Shown: positions 13,704 to 22,219 of the stretch, piece by piece | Layout: every line of letters starts with the position of its first letter | How positions within the stretch are numbered: position 1 is the stretch's first letter | Origin: Plazaster borealis | Lineage: Eukaryota > Echinodermata > Asteroidea > Forcipulatida > Labidiasteridae | Direction: 5' to 3' | NCBI GenBank assembly: GCA_021014325.1 | Contig: CM037474.1 | Span: forward strand, 20,516,488 to 20,580,487 | Length of the DNA stretch: 64,000 bases | Notes under the pieces: generated by a model | What the model saw: the letters and a program-made list of their open reading frames with translations, nothing else | Databases searched by the model: none | What the model was told of the DNA's origin: nothing | Translations under genes and position numbers: made by a program

Positions 13704-16700
13704 AAATAAATCAAATAAAATATGTATATATAAATGTTCGCAAAATTCTTGACGTTGAACTGTTATTCCGTGGATTCGCGAAAAGGTTTCAATTGAATCT
13801 ATATGTATGCTACACAGAAAAGTTGTGTATGTGTGTATTTTAATGCTTTTTTATTTGAAGCTGTAATACTACCGGTATGATTATTCTTTGAAAATTGTGT
13901 TTGAAAGACTAACTTTTTTCTGTTTTCCTTATCCTTTCTTGGCATGTAGATGTAAATAGTTTGAAGGAGGAACTTATCAAGGCACTTGAGGAGAAACTGA
14001 TGACAGGTGATTCCAATAACGATTTCTTTTATTATGGCAACAAAAATGAAAGACTGTAATTTATCGAACTGTGAGCCAGTTTGTTAAATGACCAAATAGT
14101 CACCGACAATTTTTGATCAATTGAATGAACCTGTGAAAAACCAAAAAGTTGTTCTTCAATATTTAACAAATGTTTTCAAATGATTTTGAAGGAAAACTCC
14201 CTGATCATGGTTTTATCTGCCAAAATCTACTCGAACCTTGCGAAAGAGGGCAGTCTTATTAAGAGACATCGTGGTTTGAATTTATATGAACCGCAAGATG
14301 CAGTGCTGTTTTGTAAAATGAACCCAACATTTTCAATACCTTCTAAGCTTGTCTTTTTAATGTAAAAGTGAGTTACAGTTGACTGTTTGCTCATCATCAT
14401 CAAAAATATAACTTTGGAAGACCACTGTGTCGCTAACACTATTTCTTATTAGCCAGATGCTGAGGATCTTGGCTGAGGGTGAATGGTGCTGATAACCTCT
14501 CCCTCTTGTGATTTTATTGATTCTTACTAAATTCCTATATTGTATTGTATTTTATTGCTTGTCTGCTTGTTGTTAGTTTTTATGAGTGATTTTTATTTGT
14601 AATATGTAGTTGCTGTTTATGTATTTTGTGAAGCGCTTTGAGGCCTTGCATAAGGCGCTATATATAAATGCTTTGTTATTATTATTATTATTGATTGTTT
14701 CTGCCTTGTACTGAGCAGGTGCGAGTTCTGAAATCGTCAGAAATAATACTGTTGCTATACTTCTCTCAGGCATAACTGTATCTCACATTGTGTAACTATA
14801 GTTGAAAACAAAACAATTGCAAACTCCGGGTTCTTTTTTATCCTTCTTGATCAGATGAAGATCGCAGGGTCCTCCTTGGGGAAGAGACAGCCGATAAACG
14901 TGAACAAGGTTAGTATAATTGGAGTTGCATCGAGGCTCACTGCTTTTCAAAAACCTACATAGACAAGATTCGGTATGAATCCAAACCAAACTCAAACCCT
15001 GTCAGTGCCTTTTAAATTTGGTAATAATCAATAATAATGCACTTCATAATCGGATATAGCCTTTACATATTGTAGGTTTATCTCTTTAAAATTGATTTAC
15101 TATTTTCTAAAAAATCAAGAGTTACTCCTATTTTCAAGGGAGGTGACAAGGAACAAATGAACAACTATAGGCCAATATCAGTCATTCCTGTCATAATGAA
15201 GATTCTCGAAAGGGCAGTCCATAACCAGCTACATGAGTTTCTTGTCACTAATAATCTTTTTGCTGTTCAACAATCTGGTTTTCGGAAAGCCCACTCAACC
15301 AATACAGTGCTGTGCTATGTCACTGACTTCTTGTACAAGCAGATGGATTGTGGTCGTTTGACGGGCATTGTTTTTTTAGACCTTAAAAAAGCTTTCGATA
15401 CCGTCGACCACAATCTACTGCTTAGTAAACTTTCAGCTTACGGGATATCTGATTCTGCTCTGTCTTGGTTCGCCAACTACTTACAGGACAGACTTCAAAG
15501 TGTCTGTATTGGTAACAATATTTCTAAACCAGCCAGCGTCCAGTTAGGTGTGCCGCAGGGCTCAATCATGGGACCGCAATTATTCACATTGTTTGTAAAC
15601 GATCTTCCCAATTCTGTAACTACAGGTCAAGTAATGATGTATGCTGACGACACTATAATTATGTACAGCAGTAGGAATTCAGCTGAAATCGAAACTTGTC
15701 TCAATACTGACCTCGATAGAGTTAGCGTGTGGTTGAAAAGAAATAGACTCATTTTGAACACTACAAAAACTAAGTATATGTTAGCAGGGACTAGGCAAAA
15801 ACTTGCTACGGTTAACATACCCATGGAAATCATAGTTAATAATTACATTCTGGAATGTGTTAATTGCTTTAAATACTTGGGTATTCACCTGGATCAATCT
15901 CTAGACTGGAACGATCATATTCATTTTATTAGCGTCTACGACCCTTTCTTACTGAACAAAGCTCTAGACTGCTCGCCAACTCCTTAGTTCAACCACACTT
16001 TGATTATTGTAGTTCTGCCTGGTCAAATTGTAATGCCAACCTCAGAGATAGTCTTATCAAACTGCAAAAGAAAATGGGACGCATTATACTGCAAGCTGAC
16101 CCTCGGACCCCTACTGATGTTGTATTTTCGAAATTAAGATGGGTTTCTATCGAAAGTAGATGGAAGTTTCAAAAAATCAAATTAGTTCACAACGCCATCA
16201 ATGGTAACTCACCCATTTATCAGCAAGACTTATTTTCCCGTACGGCTTCAAGGCATAACTATTCCACCAGAAATGCAGAGAGTAATGGGTTGTGTGTGCC
16301 TAAAGTGAGAACTGAGAAAGGCAAAAGAAGCATTTCTTACGAAGGTTCCCTTTTGTGGAACGGTTTGCCTGAGAGATTGCGTAATGAGCCAACCTTGACT
16401 TTATTCACTTCTAGGTACTGGCGTTTTCGGAGTCATTGATTTATTTTTGATTAATTGGCATTTTGTTGCCTTGTTTTTCTCTGATTTTGTTCCTGGTGGT
16501 ATAGAGTGTTGTTGTTGCTTTTGTGGGGTTTGTTCTTTTACATGTGTATTTGTTTATCTCTTGTTCTGTGTTTTTGCTTTTTCTACAGGGCCCCCCCGGG
16601 GAGAACAGTGTTTTTTACACTGATGGGGCTACCCTGTATAAATAATACTTAATAATAAATAATAATAATTTACACTTTTCAAACTGATTTTCCCCCCTCC

Positions 16701-19700
16701 CTTCAGCCGAGGAAGTCGAAACTGAGGAGCGCAGGATGTTCCTAGAGCAAGAAGCTGCTGAGAAACGTGTACAGGGTGAGTATTATGCTTATTTTAATTT
16801 CCAACTGTAGGTAATGCTATACATCACACTTCTTCACAATTTAGGTATAGGCATAGCCTTCACATACTGTAGGTCTATCTTTGTGGGACAGACAGCATCC
16901 ATGGTGAGTTGAATGTGAATTTTTGGTTTGCCCTGCAGGCGAGGAAGCCGATGAGCGCAGGATGTTCCTAGAGCAAGAAGCTGCTGAGAAACGTGCACAG
17001 AGTAAGTGCAATATTTCGGTTGTTCGTTATAGGAGTATCAAAGTACTGTGCCCCATTTAAGTATCAAAATAACAAAGATGGGTTGCAATAAGCCCAGGGA
17101 GTCCAAGTGTGATCGTGTCAGTTTCAAAGCAGAACTTCCTTATACATGTTAGACACCAATTCGCCTTCTTTGAATCGCACCTAATTCTTCTTCTTCACAC
17201 AGATTCTTGTTTTAGAACACAGGGAAAGTTTCTTCTTTATAAACTCAAAATCGCGATGGTCAAATAAAAAAGAACCCAATGACAATTTGAGTTCGTAAGA
17301 AACATCACAACGTATTGTCATTTTATAATTTTTGTTTTTGTTTTTAGACGAGGGAACCTTCGTTGAAAAAGAGGGAACCATGAAACGTTACCAAGGTTCG
17401 TATACATGTACTGTTAAAACTCAATCGTCAAACTACGTCTTCTTTACAAAGTTACACATTATGAAAGTATGGTGATCCATTTCACATTTTGAAGATTTCC
17501 ACAAAGTATTGATTTATAAAAATTAAGGTTAGTTAATCCCTTTTTAAGACTCACATATTACATGTAAGCTATATCCTTTACTTTATCCCAAATTACTTTC
17601 GTGGACCATAGTTGAATTAGTTTTTTGTATTATTTAAAACAACAATTTTGTTCCCAAAACCCCTGAAGAGAAATAAACAGTAACTCCGGGTTTTTGCGAA
17701 GATGTTTTTTGTTCCTATGTTCTTAGGGGTTGGTTGGTTTCTTATATTTTTTTGTATTTTATGATTTTTATTTGAAGCTGTGCTGTGATACCTTGTCTAA
17801 AACAATTGTGTTCGAAAGACTAATTTATTTTCCTGTTCTGTTTTCCTCATATTTTCTTGGCATGTAGATTTTAAGGAGGAACTAATCAAGGCCCTTGAAG
17901 AGAAACTGATGCCAGGTGAATCAAACAAAAATGAATTTAAATAAAATTTGTGGGAGAAAAAAAGAAAATACAGTCTTATTTTGAGATATCGTGGTATTTG
18001 ATTTACATGAACGACAAGAAGAGGTATTGTTTTGTAGACCAAACTCCACATTTTCAATACTTTCCAAGCCTTTTTAAGACAATACCGATGTCTCGTTCTC
18101 AGCAGGTGTGAATTTTGAAATCGTTATAAATAATTATGTATAAACTTAATTTCTCTCTACTTCAACGGTCTCTCTTGCCCACAAACAAATGTTTTGATAA
18201 CCATAAAAATACCTTAGACATGTGGAAAGGTGGCTTAAACCTGAGATTATGTTATCCTTCTTGATCAGATGAAGATCGCAAAGTCCTCCTTGGGGAAGGG
18301 GCAGTTGCATCCAGGCTCCCTAATTTCTAATTAACTAAACAAGCTTTGGTAATAATCCAAACCAAACTCAAACCCTGTGAGAGCATTTCCAGTTTGGTAA
18401 TAAACAATAATCATGTATTAATTTTGTTTTTTTACCCATACACCCATGTGCGTTAGCACTGTATACTCAATACTTTCCCGAGTCCTGTGAAAAAATTTCA
18501 CAGGCTTATTACTCGGGTGGGGTACTGAGTATACAGTGCTAACACACATCGGTGTATGGGTAAAAAACCAAAATTAATATTCTTTATCCCCGATGCAAAT
18601 TTAACATCTATTATAATAATCATGTACTTCATAATGGGATATAGTCTTTACACACTATATAGGTCTATCTCTGTGAAATTCATTTACAATGTTAAAAATT
18701 AGTTGACAATGTTCAAACTTAAATTGATTTATTCCTTCAGCCCAGGAAGACGAAACTGAGGAGCGCAGGGTGTTCCTAGAGCAAGAAGCTGCTGAGAAAC
18801 GTGCACAGGGTGAGTAGATGCTAACTTTATTGAAGTCAAACTTGCAGCTACGTCATGCTTCCCAAACTTTGGATAGTGTCGGTCACACAAACAAAACTTT
18901 GTCAATGCCTTTCAACTAGGTAATACAACAAAATTTAAAATCAAATAAAATTACGAATCCATATAGATTTTACACTTCAGGTCTATTCTTGTGGGACAGC
19001 ATCCGCGAAATTGATATGTTCAAATTTAAATTAGATTTTTTCCTCTCTTCAGCCGAGGGAGTCGAAACTGAGGAGCGCAGGATGTTCCTAGAACAAGAAG
19101 CTGCTGAGAAACGTGCACAGGGTGAGTATTGTGCTTGTTTTAATTATAGTCTGCACGATATGGGATAGAGGGTCCCCCCAAATATTTCCATACTATAACT
19201 AACTATTTTCCTCTTGTATAGAACCCCCCCTAAAATCCTCAAAAGAATTCCTGAGATTTCAATCACACAATGAAGACACAATAGGGGGGTACACCTTGCC
19301 CCATATCGAGCACCAATTGGTTTTAATTTAGTTTCCAAAATGTTGTAAACTTCAGCAATCAAGAACTTTGGTCAATGTAGTTTCAACTGTAGGTAATGCA
19401 ACATAACACCGTTATTCATAATAGCCTTGACACTGTAGGTCTATCTTTGTGGCACAGACAGCATCCGTGATGAGTTAAATTTGAATCTTTGGTTTTCCCT
19501 TCAGGCGAGGAAGCCGATGAGCGCAGGATGTTCCTAGAACAAGAAGCTGCTGAGAAACGTGCACAGGGTGAGTATTATGCTTATTTCAATTTAGTTGCCA
19601 AACTGTTATAAACTTCAGCAAACAAGAACTTTGGTCAATGTACATGTAGTTCCAACTGTATGTAATGCAATATAACACCGTTATTCATAATTTACGTATA

Positions 19701-20254
19701 GCCTTCACACACTGTAGGTCTATCTTTGTGGGACAGGCAGCATCCGTGATGAGTTAAATTTGAATTTTTGGTTTTCCCTTCAGGCGAGGAAGCCGATGAG
19801 CGCAGGATGTTCCAAGAGCATGAAGCTGCTGAGAAACGTGCACTTAGTAAGGACAATATTGTGGTTGTTCCTGCTTCAATTACTCGTCAAATACTTGAAA
19901 TAAAATTTGGAATTAAATTGTCATGTTACTTCTCCCTGCTCATCATTGATCCGTATTTCATAACTTACATCTACAAATTACCAATACCCTGTTAACGAGT
20001 TTATTATCTTTCTTTCTTTGTTCTTGTAGATGGTGCAAGTTTGAAGGAGGAGTTAATCAGAGAGCTCGAGGAGAAGTTACAGGCAGGTGAGGCAATGAAC
20101 GGGTTTCGATGTAAAAGTAAACAAAAAAACCTAGTCTAAATAGGCTACGTTAATAAATGAAATGACGAATGGTAATATTCTCAATGTTTTTCTTGCCAAT
20201 TTTGTTTTAACAAAAATGTGTCTTTCTTTTTATATTTCAGAGGAGGATTATTAA
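5339..20254 (+). CDS. Secreted repeat-exon protein, 21 coding exons, multi-peptide-precursor-like (unrecognised)
   Basis: Coding exons: 5339-5396, 8796-8849, 9547-9618, 10244-10306, 10649-10696, 11404-11451, 12064-12132, 12339-12401, 12743-12790, 13950-14006, 14855-14908, 16707-16775, 16939-17001, 17348-17395, 17868-17915, 18741-18809, 19053-19121, 19505-19567, 19784-19846, 20030-20086, 20241-20254 (TAA). Every internal exon is phase 1-1 with AG/GT borders, so the frame stays open for about 398 residues. Exon 1 encodes a signal peptide (MKVVLIFAVCFGLASA). The mature part has no cysteine and is rich in Glu, Ala, Leu and Arg. Fourteen exons share the core ERRMFLEQEAAEKR or a shorter form (EGTFLEEEGAEKR, DRRVLLGEETADKR), each ending in Lys-Arg like a prohormone-convertase site. 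Five exons are amphipathic (KEELIKALEEKL, LLEALRAEL). The protein ends in EEDY. Processing into peptides is inferred; a helical rod or coiled coil is the alternative. I do not recognise the family. Exon structure is well supported; function is unknown. Confidence 0.85.
5619..5960. repeat. Second copy of the dispersed repeat at 1800-1945
   Basis: Matches include GTTATCCAACACAAACG, CAGAAAATCTGAATACCA and GAGTCGAAAAGGATTTGTC. It lies in intron 1 of the repeat-exon gene. The short open frames here are not conserved in the other copy. Confidence 0.5.
6586..7650. mobile_element. 1.07-kb element with CAGGGGCGGATCC ends, 5-bp target duplication
   Basis: The left end CAGGGGCGGATCCAGGATTT is the same as at 3176. 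The right end CTGTATCCGCCCCTG pairs with it, and CTCTC flanks both sides. The interior has no transposase-like frame. A segment near 7080-7140 (GGGTCCAGGGGGCAAAGCCCC) resembles the GC-rich patch at 6070-6190 just outside, which looks like a fragment of a related element. Confidence 0.7.
8200..8275. repeat. A-rich low-complexity stretch
   Basis: Runs of AAAC/AAAT/CAAA fill this part of intron 1. A minus-strand open frame covering it encodes only Phe/Val/Leu-rich sequence and is not considered a gene. Confidence 0.6.
8641..8745. mobile_element. Short MITE with CATGGGCG ends
   Basis: CATGGGCG at the left and CGCCCATG at the right enclose G-run and C-run arms (GGGGGGACAT against CCCCCCTATATGA). 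No clear target duplication. It lies about 50 bp upstream of the acceptor of coding exon 2 (8796-8849). Confidence 0.5.
9012..9085. repeat. Dispersed repeat, copy 2 of 3 (fragment)
   Basis: ACGAAGTGTGGACCTGAAGA, GGGACTTGAAACACTA and ATGTCTACACTGTAG match the landmarks of the copies at 200-570 and 21705-21975. Intronic. Confidence 0.45.
9547..12063 (+). repeat. Super-repeat 1 of the repeat-exon gene (5-exon unit, last exon decayed)
   Basis: Unit order: a long KR exon (24 codons, VFLEEEAAEKR), a 21-codon KR exon (MFLEQEAAEKR), a 16-codon exon (TFLEEKGAEKRYQ), a 16-codon helix exon (REELIKALEEKMMT), then a decayed copy of the DEDR exon at about 11800. Introns as well as exons match super-repeats 2 and 3, for example the stretch ending in TTTGGTTTTCCCTTCAG before each 21-codon exon. 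The duplication therefore copied genomic blocks of about 2.5 kb, not single exons. Confidence 0.8.
11800..11860 (+). pseudogene. Decayed fifth exon of super-repeat 1
   Basis: The acceptor TTGATCAG and the first codons (DEDRKVLLGEE) match the intact exon at 14855-14908. The following bases jump directly to sequence that lies in the intron of the intact copy (GTTGCGTCTAGGCT). About 30 bp holding the KR codons and the splice donor are missing, so it is probably skipped. Confidence 0.7.
13140..13477. mobile_element. hAT-type MITE with 8-bp target duplication
   Basis: The ends CAGTGGCGTAACTAG and CTAGTTACGGCACCG are inverted copies. Flanks are ACTTCGCG and ACTTCGCA (7 of 8). The left end carries a run of G. 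It belongs to the same end-family as the elements at 58932-59893 and 54590-55364. It lies in the third intron of super-repeat 2. Confidence 0.75.
14450..14700. mobile_element. LINE/SINE 3' tail (L2-like)
   Basis: GAAGCGCTTTGAGGCCTTGC, GGCGCTATATATAAATGC and a terminal (TTA)n tail are typical of the 3' ends of L2/CR1-type elements. No coding part remains. Intronic in super-repeat 2. Confidence 0.55.
15105..16667 (+). mobile_element. 5'-truncated CR1/L2-type LINE with reverse transcriptase remnant
   Basis: The open frame from about 15108 to 15987 encodes reverse transcriptase blocks in order: NNYRPISV, GFRKAHST, FLDLKKAFDTVDH, GVPQGSIMGP and the catalytic MYADD near 15640-15655. A frameshift near 15940-15985 throws the rest (FDYCSSAWSN through LWNGLPERLR, ending 16439) into another frame, and endonuclease sequence is absent, so it is dead. 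The 3' end carries (TAA)n. Flanks TTTACTATTTTC and TTTACACTTTTC look like an aged target duplication. It sits between exon 14855-14908 and exon 16707-16775 in the gene's sense orientation. Confidence 0.85.
18268..18325 (+). pseudogene. Decayed fifth exon of super-repeat 3
   Basis: This has the same lesion as the copy near 11800: acceptor and DEDRKVLLGE codons present, Lys-Arg codons and donor deleted, joined to intron-derived GTTGCATCCAGGCT. The shared breakpoint indicates one deletion that was later copied with the super-repeat. Confidence 0.7.
18420..18606. mobile_element. Foldback element inserted in super-repeat 3
   Basis: TTTTTTACCCATACACC and GTGCGTTAGCACTGTATACT pair with AGTATACAGTGCTAACACAC and GGTGTATGGGTAAAAAA. 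ATAATCATGTA occurs on both sides, and the matching place in super-repeat 1 (near 11940) has it once, so that copy preserves the empty site. Confidence 0.7.
18741..20254 (+). repeat. Divergent terminal block: four consecutive KR exons, helix exon, stop exon
   Basis: Two 23-codon KR exons (18741-18809, 19053-19121) are followed by two 21-codon KR exons (19505-19567, 19784-19846). The 16-codon and DEDR exon types are absent here. The helix exon 20030-20086 (KEELIRELEEKLQA) and the short EEDY exon finish the protein. Adjacent introns carry the same GTAGGTCTATCTTTGTGG block, so the last KR exons look like recent tandem copies. Confidence 0.75.
19146..19319. mobile_element. 174-bp MITE with 9-bp target duplication
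   Basis: GTTTTAATT at 19137-19145 is repeated exactly at 19320-19328. The ends are inverted copies (TGCACGATATGGG against CCCATATCGAGCA), with C-run and G-run inner arms. It interrupts the intron between exons 19053-19121 and 19505-19567; the next intron lacks it. Confidence 0.7.
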
Positions 20255-20775
20255 TAGGTCTCCAGTTCGTCTATAAGTGTCGGACATTAAGATAAACGGT
20301 ATGTTTAACATGAATCATATTTCATGTGTTGGAGTTTTGGAAATTATATTCATTCGAATTATACACACATTACTGTACCGGTATAGTTTAAGTGTAAAGA
20401 TAATTGGTAATACTTACGCTTTTAATTTACATCAAAATAACCAATTTGTTGTTGTTTTTCTTTGTATTCACAGATGTGATAAGAACTTGGTGCAGGACGG
20501 ACTTTATTTATAACACCATCGAAATTATTTGTTTTTACTTCGTACATTTTTTTATGGCTGGTGAAAGCTTTTGTATTTAGGCCTTTTCTTGGGTAATCAT
20601 GAACTGTTATTGTAAATGTTTGTCTAAATTAACTCACTTCAGTTGAATTAAATTAAATTTGATTAATGTCTTTTTTTTAAAGACTTGTTGCTTCCAAATT
20701 AACATTCAACAAAGTTCTATTTTTATAACTTGTCACGGTATAATTGGTATATAATAAAGGCTTTGGGTCTTGTTG
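20255..20775 (+). other. 3' UTR of the repeat-exon gene, with an intron
   Basis: After the TAA stop the exon appears to end at 20298 (followed by GTATGT). A matching CAG acceptor sits at 20471-20473, giving a 3' UTR intron. An AATAAA signal lies at 20753-20758, placing the transcript end near 20775. Inferred from motifs only. Confidence 0.5.
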
Positions 20776-22219
20776 AATGAGGAATGGTTTCAAAATTGGT
20801 CTTAAATCCGTCTCAAATGTCTAAGTTTAGCGGCAGCACACGTGCTTCCTAGGAAGGTGTTTAGCATAGCAAGTTAGTTGAATTACACCATTAGTAGTTA
20901 GCAAGGTTTTTAATCTAACTAATCGATAAAGAACAACAGAAAGAACGATAAGGTTAAAATAGACAAAGGAAAACTAAAAATCTTGATTCGACAATCAGTC
21001 CGGGTAAGAAAAGGAAAGTAACATAGCAAGGGGGTCCAATAATTTTTTCCCCGACACTTCTATTGGGTGAGTGAGGATAACCTGTGAAATACGTTTACGC
21101 TTAAGCAAATGTTTCTGCTAAAGTTAGTACGAAAATTTGCTTTTCGTTAGGTAAGCATCGCTATGAAATCTGCCCCTGGTCTGTACTCGACTTCAAGATC
21201 AATAAGGCTGCCTTGATATTCATTCCTCATTTTGAGACTACTAGCATTGAGGGTTTTTTCGTCCGATATCAAATGAAAGCTTGTTACCTCCTCGACTAAA
21301 GAAAAGAAGAAAAACAAAACAGAAATCTGATATTTAAATCAATCGTTACCACCACTCTGGGAAAAATCTGGTGATGCGTATTTTGGGGGGTAAGGGTTAA
21401 AAATGGTCAAAACTACATGTAATATTCAGACAGTTTTCAATGACATATCAGTTTAATAATCAAGAGTGAATAGCTACTGTAATCAGATTAAAAGCGAAGA
21501 ACATCACTTAATTATACTTAATTGTTCAACTTTACATTCTCACACATGCCCAGTGGTAATTTGCAAAATTTATAGTCTCATCAAAATGTCATTTTAAGTT
21601 GAAATTAAACAGATTAATAGTGAATTGTTGATGTTGAGTGAACCTTCCAAAGTATTGATGCAGTCGCAGGGTGTCAAACATCAAGACAGTGAATTGAAAC
21701 AACTGTGTGTGTGTTTAAGCTTTACATGGGAAGTGACCTAAGAACAAAATAGGTCCAATTAGATAGGGACTTGAAACACTATGTGGACTTACACACGTCC
21801 ACACAGTGTTTTTTGCAGTGTTTAAGTATGTTTTTTCTCGAGTGCACAGAGAAAATGAATGTCCAGAGAGTGTATGTATAAAACACAGAGCTGGGTGGTT
21901 CTTTGGCTTGAGTACTACACTGCGCTAGGCATTCTGGGACACTCGTGCTGTGTTTGGTGTCAGTGTTGGAAACCAACGGCAAATTTCCTAGTATATGAAG
22001 ACACCCCCGTTGTTCTATAGTTCTAATTTAATTAGAACTGTTTAATTCTAATGTAATTTAAATCAATTTTGTTTCTTCTTATAATTTGTAAGTTTATATA
22101 ATTGTGTCTTAGACATGATGGAAGCCACCAGCTACGACTCGTATAATAGCTCTGAATAATTAGATCAACCATCCATTAATGAGCCCGGATTTGAAGAGTC
22201 CCAGCCGTGGATTAGAGAC
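20776..22219. other. Intergenic region, tail-to-tail between repeat-exon gene and DD3-3 copy A
   Basis: AT-rich with no supported exon. It holds dispersed repeat copy 3 at about 21705-21975. Just beyond the DD3-3 stop, the stretch 22130-22219 is still partly alike to copy B (TCTAATCCACGGCTG), then similarity stops. Confidence 0.6.
21705..21975. repeat. Dispersed repeat, copy 3 of 3
   Basis: GTGTTTAAGCTTTACATG, GGGACTTGAAACACTATGTG and ACACACGTCCACAC match the copy at 200-570 in order and orientation. The minus-strand open frame inside is not conserved. Confidence 0.55.

Larger units (their letters stand above)
12064..16706 (+). repeat. Super-repeat 2 (5-exon unit, all exons intact, enlarged by a LINE and a MITE)
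   Basis: Same exon order as super-repeat 1: 12064-12132, 12339-12401, 12743-12790, 13950-14006, 14855-14908. This is the only unit whose fifth exon (DRRVLLGEETADKR) keeps a usable donor (GTTAGT). Extra length comes from an hAT-type MITE at 13140-13477, an L2-like 3' tail near 14450-14700 and a truncated LINE at about 15105-16667. Confidence 0.8.
16707..18740 (+). repeat. Super-repeat 3 (5-exon unit, last exon decayed)
   Basis: Exons 16707-16775, 16939-17001, 17348-17395 and 17868-17915 repeat the same order. The fifth exon is a decayed copy near 18269. Non-coding sequence after the fourth exon is closely alike in super-repeats 1 and 3, including an ATATCGTGGTATTTGATTTA block, so these two units are close relatives. 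A foldback element is inserted near 18420-18606. Confidence 0.8.
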
